Shown here: piece by piece, positions 36,950 through 48,179 of the stretch
How positions within the stretch are numbered: the stretch's first letter is position 1
Layout: each line of letters begins with the position of its first letter
DNA from: Exophiala sp. HKRS030
Taxonomy: Eukaryota; Ascomycota; Eurotiomycetes; Chaetothyriales; Herpotrichiellaceae
Assembly: GCA_023897205.1 (NCBI GenBank)
Contig: JAHWDD010000003.1
Coordinates: 7,195,665 to 7,259,664, forward strand
DNA length: 64,000 nt
Direction of reading: 5' to 3'
The notes under the pieces: model-generated
Seen by the model: the letters and a program-made list of their open reading frames with translations, nothing else
The model's database searches: none
Told to the model about the DNA's origin: nothing
Translations under genes and position numbers: made by a program

Positions 36950-38816
36950 TTAAGCCCGCACATCGGCATGTTCAACGATCGTCTCAGCACGTTTCTCGGT
37001 TTCATTGTCATCTAGACCAGCCCTCGCTTTTTCAACCGCCGCAATGGCCCTATCGGACTTCTCCTTGTCCTCAAAGACTGTGACAGGTTGTTAGTTATGA
37101 TCCGACCAACGACAATCTGTAGAGACTCACTGAAAGCCAATTCCTCCAATGTTCTTCCATAAGTTTCTGGGAAGAAGAAGTAGATGAAGACATTCTCGAA
37201 ACCGAGCCAGCAGCAGTAGAAGATCAGCCACCGCCACTGGATGTTGTCAAGGCCAATTGGATTGATGAAGGTGGTGAAGAAAGTCGCCAGTCGCCCCCAT
37301 AGTTGGAAATATGCAATGCCGCGAGATCTTTCAGCAAACGGCCACAATTCGACGAGGTAGGTATAGGTCAGAGCATTGTACCTAGAACAGAGTACCTTGT
37401 CAGGATTATCTCCTTGCATTGCACGCGCTACCACGATAATTGACATACCCAATGTTATATGCCGGCTTGTAGGCAAATATGAAAAAGATGACTCCGATTC
37501 CTGCTCCATGATTGATATTGCCAGCCGCGTCCGATGTCATGGTTTCTTCCATACAGATAGTCCATCCGATGTAGATACACAGCAAGGAGATGGCGCACGC
37601 CATGTACATGACCCTGCGGCGGAAGCGGGTGACCAAGAGGGCGGCCGTGGCGGCGGTGATGAGGGACCAAGCTGAGACGCCGACATTGACCTTTTGAATG
37701 TCGGTCGAGTTGGTCCAGCCGACCATCTTCAACAGCTTGCCCAGGTAGTACGAGATGAGCGTGTTCCCGGACCATTGAGTGAACAGGCCGAGTGCGGTGG
37801 ATAAGATGACACGTCGTCGCATCCCGGCGGTGGTGAACAAGTCCAACCATGACTTCTTGGACGCCTCGATTTCCATGTGGAGTGTCGCGCGAATCTGGGC
37901 CATCTCGGCACGCACGAATTCCGAGTCGCAGTCACCTTCGGCATGATACTTGATCAGGATCTCGTGGGCCTCCTCGTGTCGGTCTTTGCTGATGAGCCAT
38001 CTTGGGCTTTCTGGAAGTAACAGGACCAGCGAGATCTGGATCAAGGATGGTGCAGCCTGTAAGATGGACGGGGTCCTCCACGACCAGTTGCTGGCAATGG
38101 TGTTGGTTCCGAAGCAGATTCCGGCAGCCGTGAGCTCCCCGACAAAGTATGAGACGTTGAAGAGGGAAGTGAGGATCGGTCGTTCCTTTGGGTATCCCAG
38201 TTCACCGATCAAGGCAGACGCAGCGACGATGCAGGTCGGAATACCAAAACCCAGCATGATACGGGCAAAAATGTAATTACCAGCTGTAAGAGGTCAATCA
38301 ATGTTGTTGTGACTGGCAGAAAAGATTTCGAGTGACTACTTACCATTTTGCGCAAAGCACTGAACAATGGCCCCGGCTACCATGACCCAGAAACCGATAA
38401 ATATCGCCCAACGACGACCGAATCGATCGTTTAGAATAGGAACAAAAGGTAAACTCAGGATGGCTCCGAGTGAATACGAAGCATTGATGAAGCCGGACCA
38501 TGAACCTGCGGGTTCATTGAAGTCTACAACATTTGTGAGCGTTTACAGCCTCAGGGGGCTGTCGGTGTATGCAACAGTGCTTGTTCAACTACTCACAGTC
38601 TTGCCAGTGATCTGAGATCTGGAGGGCGTTGATCATCTGAGAGTCGAAACCGCTTGTGATTTCGATGCCCATGCATGTTGGTATGAGTAACAGGTAAAGA
38701 TGTCGTAAGTTTGGCTTCCTGTACCATGGTACTTTGTCTTCCTGGGCAAGCCTTTGGACGACTGGGTCGCTAGCGCCCGTTCCATGTGGTTTGAGATCGC
38801 TAATGTTTGGTGCCAT
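36950..38816 (-). CDS. MFS sugar-type transporter (lactose-permease-like)
   Basis: Twelve-helix proton symporter of the sugar porter family at the plasma membrane. Five exons (38816-38597, 38523-38344, 38283-37449, 37381-37131, 37077-36950) give 537 residues. Family signatures are NDRFGRRWAIF after helix 2, LPESPRWLISKDRHEEA before the central loop and the FPETYGRTLEELAF motif near the C-terminus. The splice at 37449/37381 (donor GTATGT) restores YNIGYNALTYTYLVELWPF. It starts about 1 kb from the amidase end, on the same strand, and faces the LamB-like gene tail to tail. The cargo could be a sugar, an organic acid or a lactam-like molecule. Confidence 0.9.
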
Positions 38817-39795
38817 GCCAGGCCGACGGTGTAGAGAAATGGTAGGTTTGAAGTTTGGAGAAAAGGAGTAGTGAAGATGGAGAATGCCAACCTTTTATCG
38901 TCAAGAGTCAGGGACACTGTCTATCTTGTCCTCTAGCTAGGGCCATGGCTGGATCGATTTTAGCTCAGGTGTAGAGCACACCAGGGACCAAGCACATTAA
39001 TGTCAAACAAATCCTACCGATACAGATGTCTCTCCCATCATGACAGTATACTAACCGGTTGAGCCATCTCCCGGAGGGCTGTTCGATCAGGGTTAGCCAT
39101 GCTGAGAGCTTCCACAGGAACAGTCCAAGCATTATAGCTGGCGGAAGTGTCTCTTGGGTTGCATTCACAAACCCGAGTTGGACAAATAGGACAGTGAAAC
39201 AGAATCGAAAGACATCTTGGCAGTACAAGCCAAGGATGTTGGCCAGCATGCTTGAGAACATGCGGGAAGGTTTGACTTTTATAAAGACCCGTCGCATCTT
39301 GCCAGACGGGGCGCGGAGGTCAGTCGCTGGGGTCTGGAGAGCTCACGTGGAAACACGATGTCTCGAGTCGACCGTCGCCCGGTCTTGGAAAGCCTTACGG
39401 AGGATGAAGAACAAGTTAGTCCTCGCCAATACTCTTGGGATTTGGAACGAACAAATGATCTTCGTCGAAGGATAATTGCCGGCTAAATATCTCCTAGAGT
39501 TGCGGCTAAATACAATATCAAACATTGATTCCTCCACGTAGCGAACACTGGATGGAATAGAGTACGTACGAGATAGATCCCTTCATCAAGAGCGGTCCCA
39601 TCTTGAGGTTCGACGAAGAACATGATCTTGGGACTTATGGGTTACTGTACAGTCAAGAAACTAGACAGGTCATACAGTGGGCTAGCACTATACCAAGAAT
39701 CCCCAAGTCCCTGCAAACCGCTCTTGAATTCAGACTGGGATACGCGTCTAATTAAACCTGTTGATCTAAGTCGTTTTCATGTTCCTGTTTGCTAC
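38817..39795. other. Intergenic, MFS promoter and amidase 3' flank
   Basis: About 980 bp. A 110-codon minus-strand frame at 38965-39297 and a 138-codon plus-strand frame at 39059-39475 overlap each other and show no domain. One CCGGAG core occurs near 39070. Confidence 0.5.
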
Positions 39796-41657
39796 TCATT
39801 TCTTCTCATTGATGATCGAATCAAGAACGCTGGCCGTATTCAACAGCGCTTCGTCTGTTTGCCGATACCCAACGACTTGCAAGGCGATTGGAGCATCCTT
39901 GTAGAGCTCTGGACCGGTGTCTAGATAGCAATAGTATCAACCAACTGCGTTGTTCCACACAACGCGGGGTCCAACGGAGGGAGTCCAGCAGTCAACGTCT
40001 GGTGATGTATGACTTACAAAGTTTGTAAAGCTCGGCATCCTGGGGCCCGTATTTGGCGTGGGAAATATCGTCGGCAAGATCCTGCTCACCTACCTTGCCC
40101 ACTGGAATGACGACGGCAGGATAGTCGAGATAATTCCAGAGGCCAGTATAAGACGCGTTCGAAAATTTGTCCCAGGGAACAGCAGTGTGAGGTGCCACTG
40201 GCATCAGAATCGCATCGATCTTGTTGTCTCTGAATAATCGCAAATATTGCTTCGCTGCTTCGTCTCGGCGGACGTTCAGGTCAAAGAAACCCTTCAAGGT
40301 CGTGCTCCCCAAAGATAGAAGCTTGATCGTGTTGACAGATGGCACAGGAGGTTCTCCTGTACGATCGAACAGCTCAGAGTAATGCTTTGGCGCGTCTCGT
40401 GTTAGTCACAAAAAAATTTGGATTGCATGAAACCTGACATACCTCGGTTCCCAGCGGTGCCCAATACTGAAGTAGGTCAAAATAAATATCTTTGACACCG
40501 GGCACGGTCACAGGAACTATTTCAACATTGCCACTTTCTCGAAGAAGCTGAGCTGTTTGGTTCAAGCCTCGTCGAACAGGAGGAGAAGGGGTGTAGATGC
40601 CGTTGTCTTCAACAAGGCCAATCCTCAACTTTTTCGGAACCTCAAGCTGCCTCCATGGCACCGAAACGACCGTGTGGTCATACCGCCAGGTCTCCGACTC
40701 CATGATTACTTTCATAAACATTTGACAGTCGCGGATCGATGTCGCCATGGGTCCGGCGGCAGAGAACACCCCGGATGTCCCTGGAACGGCGAGATCCCGT
40801 ACGCCGTTGTGAGGTACCAGCCCGACACTGCCCCTGACGCCGTAAATGCCGTTGCACAATGATGGAACACGGATGCTTCCACCAATGTCAGTGCCTACTC
40901 CGAGCAAGCTGCCACGAAGAGCGATCAAAGCCCCTTCTCCGCCAGTGCTTCCTCCAGCGGTCAAGGCAGTGTTGTGAGGATTCAAGGTCCTCCCGAAAAC
41001 ATTGTTGTCGCTGTCGCCGGTCATAATTGTTTGCGGCAGATTGGTTTTGCAATATAGCACTGCGCCTAGGTCAAGCAACAAAGCAGCGAGCGCACTGTTC
41101 TCCTCCGCTGGCTCGTTGACAAAGCAGGCCAGTCCCGTCGAAGTGTCCTTGCCTGCCACTTGGAAGCTGTCCTTGAGCGAGATTGGTAATCCGTGTAAAG
41201 GTCGGAGAGCTTTTCCATCGGGAGAGTCGATCCTTTCACGGTCTAATTGACGGGCTCGATCAATTGCCTCGTCAAAAAAGATCTCCGTCAAGCAATTGGT
41301 CTATCTCATACAACACACGAACACTCTGGTCAATGAATGGCTCGTGTGTGATATATTAAGATGACAAGGACGAACCAGTTGGTGAGCAATGGCTGCTCGT
41401 TTGCAAAAAGCAATAGTGACCCTCTCAGCCGACCAGATGCCTGTCTTGATCTTCTCCAAGAGAGATATCGCATCATGATCGGAGGTGATCTGGCACTCTG
41501 TCTCATCCAATATTCCGCAGTTGACAGGGGCTTGTAACAAGATACCAGCTTCAATACACCTTGGCAAATCAATCATCCATTCCTTTGGGATTTTTTCTTG
41601 TCTCTGACGTTGTTTATCAGCAGCAATCGCGAGATAGCCCTTACCCTTGGCCGACAT
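39796..41657 (-). CDS. Acetamidase/formamidase-type amidase (amidase signature family)
   Basis: Hydrolyses a carboxamide to acid and ammonia. Four exons (41657-41376, 41300-40443, 40384-40018, 39920-39796) give 543 residues, like AmdS. The catalytic triad is visible: Lys in HGLPISLKDSF, cis-Ser in GGSTGGEGALIA and the nucleophile Ser in GVGTDIGGSIRVPS. The splice at 41376/41300 creates the typical AHQLTNCLTEIFFD; the donor there is GTTCGT. The last exon restores YTGPELYKDAPIALQVVGYR. The start at 41657 gives the usual short basic leader; an in-frame ATG at 41714 is less likely. It is divergent from the zinc-cluster gene at 42099, with a repeated CCGG element between them. The substrate may be an aryl or alkyl amide. 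Confidence 0.92.
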
Positions 41658-41825
41658 TTTGTCTTCTCCGGCATGGATTTTGAATTTAGAGATGAAGAAG
41701 AAAATGGGCTGCACATACTTCTCAGGGCACTTTATACCTACCTGGGATTTGTGGTATTTGGCATTTTGCGAGCAATACAGCCCCCCTGGACAGCTGTATA
41801 GATATGAGTTGCATGGAATGTTTTG

Positions 41826-41861
41826 TCAACTCTCCGGCCAAACCTCCGGTCAACCTTCCGG
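41826..41861 (-). promoter_or_regulatory. Three tandem 12-bp CCGGA units (putative zinc-cluster binding array)
   Basis: Read on the minus strand: CCGGAAGGTTGA, CCGGAGGTTTGG, CCGGAGAGTTGA, back to back, with CCGG at exactly 12-bp steps. It lies 169 bp before the amidase ATG and about 240 bp before the divergent regulator ATG. CGG cores are what Zn2Cys6 proteins contact, so autoregulation and control of the amidase by the 42099 regulator is a reasonable inference. Confidence 0.6.
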
Positions 41862-42098
41862 CCACTAGCCGTCTTAGGCCTAGAAGAATTTTCCCGGGCG
41901 AAACTGAGTCGTCGGCTATCCTTCCCTTCGTGGCATTGCAAGGCTACCACAATATCAGTCACCCGTCACTTCGAGCTCCTACAGTAACTTACGCTGAGAC
42001 AACGATCTTGTTCCCCCTAACAACTAGGCGAGAATCTACGATCATCTTCTTTCAGGACGGATGCCACTTTGGGCAATTCGGTCACTCTTCCTGATTCC

Positions 42099-43577
42099 AT
42101 GGATTTTGCTGCAAACCAATCACGGAGGCTGCAGACGGCCTGCGATCGATGTTACCGACTCAAAGAGAGGTGCACGCGCCCGACTACTGCAGATGATTGT
42201 GGAAGATGCCGCAGACTCGGGTTGCTATGCTCAACTTTACGGCCTCCTCGAAAGGCTGGACGAAGACCCAAAGAGTCTCGCCTCGATTTAGACCAACCAA
42301 ATGTTGGGAACCACAGCTCTGCTTGCCTAGAACCGAGGGAGTCTAGAACATACATAAGCAGTACAAATGCGAGATTACCATCAGAAGATATCGCCAAATG
42401 GATCAATCTTCATGAGGAACTTAGCCAGAATGAAAAGGACAGCCTTCTGTTCCTTTTAGATAAGCCCGGAATCCTCGGCTGCTATGTCATGGGCCCGACT
42501 TTTCAAGACGATGAGAGACGCTCCCTAGTCGCTCTTCTACCCACAGCCTTGCCTGTTCTTAAGGATGCATGCCTTGCATTCGCCGGGGCTCTCAAGCTGA
42601 CATATTCCGATCCTCATGATGTGGCCAAAGTGGACGATGAACACACTAATTTGCTTCACGCCCTGGCTGCCATTGAAATACTCCGTTCATTTCCAGTGTG
42701 CACGCCTCAGGATGTGGCTATATGTCTGACTCTGGGAACTTTATTGGCACTATTCAGTTACTCTGCCGTCGGTCGTGGCGTTTATGAGATATCACAACAC
42801 TGTCTAAGCACCGCTCGGCCGTTCATCGAACAAGGAGTGTTGGATGTGGATACTGAGCCTCGGCTGGTCTACCTGACTCTTCAAGAAGTGATGGATTGCC
42901 TGGTCCATCGCAAAATGCCATCTATCAGGTCTCCTCGACATCGATTATGCTCTGGAAGGGACGTTGTAGATCGGCATTTGGGGCTGTGTGTGCCTCTGTT
43001 GCCTTACTACCATGACCTTTGTGTTGCAAGTCACTCTCTTGCCAATACGACCGATGAGAGCTACATGGCTCTAATCAAGAAGCAGCTGAGCCTCATTCAG
43101 GACGAGTTAGAAATCTGGAAACCCTCTACGCCAGATCAGTTCTTGGAGAAATTTACCTCTACAGAGGTCATCCATCTCCTTGCCCAAGCGAGACTGTACC
43201 GATTAGCAGCTCTGTTAGTGAACCACAGGCTTTGCTATGCTTTTGGTACCCAAGATCATCAAGCTACAATCTGGGCAAACGAGATTATGAGCGAGCTGGA
43301 TCTTGCTCGAAACGTCACCAACCAACCGATACGTTCTGTCACTCTGCCATTCATTGCTGCCGCGATTGAGATGCAAGGTACGAGAGCACGTAGACAGGCA
43401 CTACAAGATACGGTTATGCATGTGGATCAGTTCACGCCAGCAGTACAAAAGGCTACAAAAGCCTTCCTCACCAGAGTATGGAGAGAACGAGATGACAAAG
43501 TGATAATTTCATGGTTCGACTCCGCCTATAAGCCCTGTGTGGTTCTAGCCTCAATCGACATGGATCTCTTTAGATGA
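42099..43577 (+). CDS. Zn2Cys6 transcription factor, divergent from amidase
   Basis: Zinc-cluster regulator encoded by one uninterrupted exon, 492 residues from the ATG at 42099. Cluster Cys are 15, 18, 25, 34, 37 and 44 (CX2CX6CX8CX2CX6C), with the longer middle loop seen in many fungal regulators. An Arg/Lys patch (RPPRKAGRRPKE) follows. The remaining 400 residues are helical and resemble the C-terminal regulatory region of catabolic-cluster regulators, without a strong fungal_trans signature. The head-to-head position with the amidase, and the tandem CCGGA array between them, suggest a pathway-specific regulator. The lack of introns sets it apart from its neighbours. Confidence 0.85.
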   Translation: MDFAANQSRRLQTACDRCYRLKERCTRPTTADDCGRCRRLGLLCSTLRPPRKAGRRPKESRLDLDQPNVGNHSSACLEPRESRTYISSTNARLPSEDIAKWINLHEELSQNEKDSLLFLLDKPGILGCYVMGPTFQDDERRSLVALLPTALPVLKDACLAFAGALKLTYSDPHDVAKVDDEHTNLLHALAAIEILRSFPVCTPQDVAICLTLGTLLALFSYSAVGRGVYEISQHCLSTARPFIEQGVLDVDTEPRLVYLTLQEVMDCLVHRKMPSIRSPRHRLCSGRDVVDRHLGLCVPLLPYYHDLCVASHSLANTTDESYMALIKKQLSLIQDELEIWKPSTPDQFLEKFTSTEVIHLLAQARLYRLAALLVNHRLCYAFGTQDHQATIWANEIMSELDLARNVTNQPIRSVTLPFIAAAIEMQGTRARRQALQDTVMHVDQFTPAVQKATKAFLTRVWRERDDKVIISWFDSAYKPCVVLASIDMDLFR

Positions 43578-44225
43578 TGCTGGTCTCATAGAGGCGATTT
43601 TCTCTTCTGTCTTGATGCGAACACACTACCTCTTCCTCGAATCGTTTCTCACAACCTGCGTTATGGATAGGATGGTGTATGACTGGCACGGACAGGATCG
43701 TGCTTGTACAAAATCGGCAACTGGATGTGCCGAATTTAATTTCCATCATCTGCGCGGCTCAATTTTCAGCCGATCTGCAAAGTTGCCGGCTTTGCTGTAC
43801 CTTCGCCATTACCAGAAGAAATGTATTTTCAGGACAGACCATGACTGGTTGTTATCCGGCACGTTCTTTGGGCCCAGTTTTACTCGAGATTACGGAGTAC
43901 ATTCGGATTTGATCGGCGAAACTTTGAATTTGCCGATCTAATTTGGAATAGCCTTACAAATGTCTTCCTTTCTCTGGCTATCCGCCGATTCTCAGGACCT
44001 GTTCATTCCGGCGGGATCTCGACGATGTTTCTCCAGTCAGCCAAAGTCTAGCTGGCTAACACGAATAATGCTGTTGTTTGTGAATCACAACTGAAAGCTT
44101 TGAGAGCTCGAGATCAAAACAGCAAACGCCTCTTTTTCTTCTGCCTCCTCAACAGGGTCCATAAATCGATCGTTGAAAGAGGATAGCCAGTCAACAGGGC
44201 AGAGGCGCGCAAGACGAGATCAGCC
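43578..44225. other. Intergenic: cupin promoter
   Basis: 648 bp. A short frame at 43612-43941 has no recognisable domain. Two GCCGGA cores on the minus strand occur near 43855 and 44008. Confidence 0.5.
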
Positions 44226-44783
44226 ATGTCAGTACCTAGTAACAACCTCCGCCCTCTAACTCGCTTCGTTACAGGCCACAACAGTGCCGACGGCAAATCT
44301 GTTTTCGAAAGTGCTGCGGTGAACGAGAGCCCGCCTGTGATCAACTATCCGGGTGGTATGCAAATCGCTTTCTACTATGGTACTTCCGGATTTCCAGTCG
44401 ACCTGAGTAACGATGGTGACATCAAAATATACCACAAAATGATTCAGAACCCACCCGGCATCGCAGTCCTTAATGGATCTGCCGCCCGAGTGATCGACTT
44501 TCCTCCAGCATGTACAACTCCCATGCACCGCAGCATGAGTTTGAACTACAACTTTGTCATCGAGGGCGAGGTAGAGGTGATTTTGGACTCGGGTGAGAAA
44601 AGGATCCTGAAAAGAGGAGATGGTTTAGTCCAGCGAGCGATAAATCATGCATGGAGGAACACGAGTCAAACAGAATGGGCGAGAATCACAGCCGTGGTGC
44701 TACCTGTCCGTGAATTCGAAGTTGCTGAGAGACAAATTACGGCGAATCTGCCACCCAGGACTAAGCAGAGTGGTAGTCACTGA
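44226..44783 (+). CDS. Cupin-domain protein, cluster-associated
   Basis: Single-exon 185-residue protein with one cupin_2 barrel, roughly residues 75-165. The first motif region reads PMHRSMSLNYNFVIEGEVEV: only one His where metal cupins have HxH, and Asn in the usual acidic position. The second motif region GDGLVQRAINHAWRN keeps the His and Asn. Fungal catabolic and secondary-metabolite clusters often carry such short cupins, with proposed isomerase, decarboxylase or dioxygenase roles. In this cluster no classical ring-cleavage dioxygenase is present, so it is the only candidate, but the weak metal site argues for caution. Confidence 0.85.
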   Translation: MSVPSNNLRPLTRFVTGHNSADGKSVFESAAVNESPPVINYPGGMQIAFYYGTSGFPVDLSNDGDIKIYHKMIQNPPGIAVLNGSAARVIDFPPACTTPMHRSMSLNYNFVIEGEVEVILDSGEKRILKRGDGLVQRAINHAWRNTSQTEWARITAVVLPVREFEVAERQITANLPPRTKQSGSH

Positions 44784-45395
44784 ATAGATCTCAAATCACA
44801 ATATATCAGTGACAATATCCCTCCAATCTCACAACTCGTTTCTAAGCTTGATTATCTGGATTACTGCTTCTTGGAGAGAGCTCAGTCATTGATTGACCTC
44901 TCAACTCTCAAACCGAATCTGCCAAGGCCTGGTTTGAATTCAGTGCCAGACCGAGGACGGGCTAATACTATTTGGCTCGGAGTTTATGACTGTGGGTGCC
45001 CCATGGCATGGCAACATTTTCATGCTAGCATGCCGGCTAGAACATGTAAGATACCTAACGGTACCCGCGGCCCGTGTGAGGAAGGCATAGGCTAGTCTGA
45101 CGGTACGCTGGCCTCGACTTTATGCCGCGAAGCTCAGATTTCTCCAGACCTCCACCAACTAGACCCTCAGGTGACTTCAGGTGACTTGTCTATGTGTGAG
45201 ATGACCGGGGACACGATCATGCTGACCCGTCAGTTGGGGCCGAGAGACTTTCGTCAAGTTCTTGTCAAACTTAAAGCCTCCTGTACCCTGAGTGTGAAAT
45301 ATAGGTTCACGAGTCTGGGGGCATGAGCTCGTATATTTACAGCTTGTCTTCTATCCTCTTATCCAATCGCACATCTATTTCAGGCAAGGGAGAAA
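44784..45395. other. Intergenic: monooxygenase promoter
   Basis: 612 bp. Contains a perfect 10-bp tandem duplication (CAGGTGACTT twice) at 45168-45187. No gene supported. Confidence 0.55.
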
Positions 45396-46905
45396 ATGAC
45401 GGAGCACAAAATTCAGAAAGTCGTTGTAGTCGGTGCAGGCCCAGTAGGGCTCCTGACTGCTTTAATGTTGGGTCAGAAAGGCATATCTGTGGACGTCTTG
45501 GAGTCTCTCAATGAGGTGAACAAATCTCCTCGAGGACTTGCGTATGGTGCGCCTGCAGTAAAGTAAGTATTCCACCGTTTTGCTCTCAAGATGACTGTAT
45601 ACACTAACCCTGTCTCGTCTTTCAGAGTGCTAGCGCGAGCAGGTATCCTTGAAAAGACGATTGAACGGGGGTTCATACCCAAAGATATTGCGTGGAGAAA
45701 ACCTGACGGTACAATGATCGTTGGGTTTGACCGTCTGGAGACTCGGATAGATGGGCTGCCACGCAGTGTCATTCTCCCAGTTGGCTCTCTGTCGGCTCTC
45801 CTGGTAGAAGAAGCCCAACACTATCCTAGCATCAAGATCTATTGGGGTTATAGGGTCTCCAATGTGGGACAGGACAGCGAGAGCGCCTGGGTAGAGAGTA
45901 ACAGCGATGATGGGCTTAATTCCAAGAAGATGATGCATGCCGACTTTGTGGTGGGTTGTGATGGTGGAGCCAGCGTTGTGAGAAAGACACTGCAGGGAGG
46001 AAGCTTCCCTGGATACACTTGGCCAAAGACTCTTGTTGCAGTCAACGTAAGTGCTAAATGAGTCAGACTGAGAGAATTTGACTTATATTGAAGTGAACAC
46101 AGGCACATATGAGCTTTGACAAACTTGGGTTTTCCGATGTTCAATGGATCATACACCCCGAAAACTGGTTCGTCATTGCCAAAATCGACAACAAAGGACT
46201 ATGGCGCATTGTGTACGGCGAGGCTCCGGGACTGTCGACAGAGGAGATCCGAGATCGACTCCCACAAAGGTTCCGAGAGACTCTTCCAGGACACCCTGAA
46301 CCCAACGAATACCAACTTGAGACGGTAACTCCATACACTGTCCATCAGCGATGTGCAGAGAAGATGAGAGTTGGACGTATCTTGTTGGCTGGCGACGCGG
46401 CTCATTTGAACAATCCCATGTAAGACTGTGGCTATCCCGCTATCTTGTGTTTCATGCTCACTTGGACTCCGCAACAGGGGAGGTCTCGGCCTTACCACTG
46501 GAGTTTGCGATGTGGGCAGTCTGATAGACTGTCTCTACGGCATTGACACCGGGGAAACCTCTATCGACATCCTCGACCGGTATGATGAAATGCGTCGGCA
46601 GATCTTTAGCCAAATCACAGACGCTACCTCCACGGCAAACTTCCACCGTGTCATGGCCGACCCGGAGACTATATTGGAGAAGGATATTTTCTTCCAGCTT
46701 CTGGAAAGGGCAAAGACAGAACCCAATGTCGCAGCAGGTCTAATGAAGGTAAGTCAAACAAGTGACGATAGTTCATCCTTCCTTCCGTTGCCAAGGAAGT
46801 TCTAATGAGGCTTCTCTACAGCATGAGATGAGTATCGGTTGTGATATGACACAGTACTTTGCCAATGGAGCATCGGAGAGCTCTAACAACGGAGTGGTCT
46901 TATAA
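45396..46905 (+). CDS. FAD-dependent aromatic monooxygenase (phenol/3-hydroxyphenylpropionate hydroxylase-like)
   Basis: Class A flavin hydroxylase. Five exons (45396-45562, 45626-46046, 46103-46419, 46478-46748, 46822-46905) give 419 residues. FAD-binding GxGxxG is at residues 13-18 (GAGPVG), the DG motif reads VVGCDGGASVVRK, and the GD motif reads LLAGDAAHLNNPMGGLGLTTG, completed exactly by the third splice. It is a short-form member, without the C-terminal thioredoxin-like domain of phenol hydroxylases. It lies between the cupin (plus) and the FAH-family gene (minus, convergent, 211 bp apart). It probably hydroxylates a phenolic intermediate ahead of ring opening. Confidence 0.9.
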
Positions 46906-47116
46906 TTACAACTCCTCTGAACAAAGACAGAGAGTGAAGGCACTACTATGGGAGTTGAAATGATATCACTCAGACTCTTTGGACTTGAACAGCGATGAAT
47001 ATAGATTAGATAGTGTCGAAAAACTTCGAATGTCAAAAGCTTAAGTCCAAATCTAGAACACTACATTGTCTATTGCCAATGAAGTGTCTATGCTCCCATA
47101 TCTCTATTGTGTATAT

Positions 47117-48106
47117 CTAGTCTTCGAAGGAATACCGGTTTGCTAATCGTCCAAAGCCTTCAATGCCCACCTCAACCACGTCGCCATCATTGATCACACC
47201 TAAGGGCTGCATAAAGCATCCCACCCCGCTGGGAGTGCCGGTCATTATGACCGTCCCTTTTCTCAACGTCGTCCCTCGACTCAAGTGCTCGATGATCTGA
47301 GCTACGGTCCAAATCATGTCGTCCGTGCAAGTCTGCTGTCGAACTTCACAATTCAGATTTGTGAAGAGCTGCAGGGTTTGAGGGTCGGCTACGGTATGAG
47401 CTAGTACGACTGCCGGGCCGATCGGCGCAAAAGCATCGAAAGATTTCGCATAGCAAAACTGTCCTCCAGAGGCACGTGGCTTTTGAAAGTTGCGTGCGCT
47501 CACATCATTGCCACATGTGTAGCCCAAGACGTATGAGAGGGCTTCCGACTCGGTGACATTTTTGGCATCACGACCAATGACAACAGTCAACTCGCCCTCG
47601 TAGTCAAGGAGAGATTGGCAGTCGACGTGGACGGGAATCGTATCGTATGGACCTGGGAATAGTTAGAGAGTTTCGATCAACTCGTTGACTTAGCATTGAG
47701 CTTCGCCTGCACTAGGCCATATTTACCAGCAAGAGCATCTGCTGGCTTCGTGAATACTACAGGATACTCAGGAATGGGATTCTTGCCCTCCTCAGCATGC
47801 GTCTTGTAATTCAGTCCGATACAGATGATCAGAGGTGTCGACTCAAGCGGACAAAGGACCTAGACGATTGTTTAGTTTGTGTATAAATTACAGTACCTTG
47901 TGGTTGTGCAAAAGGGAAATGCAGTATACCTTGCTCACTGTTTTCCTCTGAGAGTCAATTTGGAAGCCTTCGAATGGTGTACCACTTAGAGTGTTGATTG
48001 AGAGTCCCCTCCCCTCTAAACCCGATCTCAACTGCTCTTGAGAGACTGCACCATGGTGAATTTCTCCTTCCTCGTCAGAAAAGCGAATAAATGCGTCAAC
48101 TTTCAT
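47117..48106 (-). CDS. Fumarylacetoacetate hydrolase family protein
   Basis: FAH-fold hydrolase, decarboxylase or isomerase acting on ring-cleavage products such as fumarylpyruvate, acylpyruvates or 2-oxo-hept-3-ene-dioate. Three exons (48106-47930, 47859-47727, 47652-47117) give 281 residues, the usual length of the short family. The core starts at LIICIGLNYKTHAEE with FTKPADALAG; the metal ligands lie in LDYEGELTVVIG, and CGNDVSARNFQ plus the TVIMTGTPSGVG loop close the active site. The first 59 residues form the expected N-terminal beta domain. It is divergent from the TRI12-type MFS with an 842-bp shared promoter rich in CCACCGGA motifs. Confidence 0.93.
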
Positions 48107-48179
48107 GTTTGATTATTAGGCCAAAGAACTTGCAATGAAGGTACTGAGATATCATGAGCTCCTGTGCTTGTGAACTTCT

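Noticed and set aside
38965..39475. Overlapping 110- and 138-codon frames on opposite strands
   Set aside because: They exclude each other, show no family pattern and lie in an otherwise non-coding gap.
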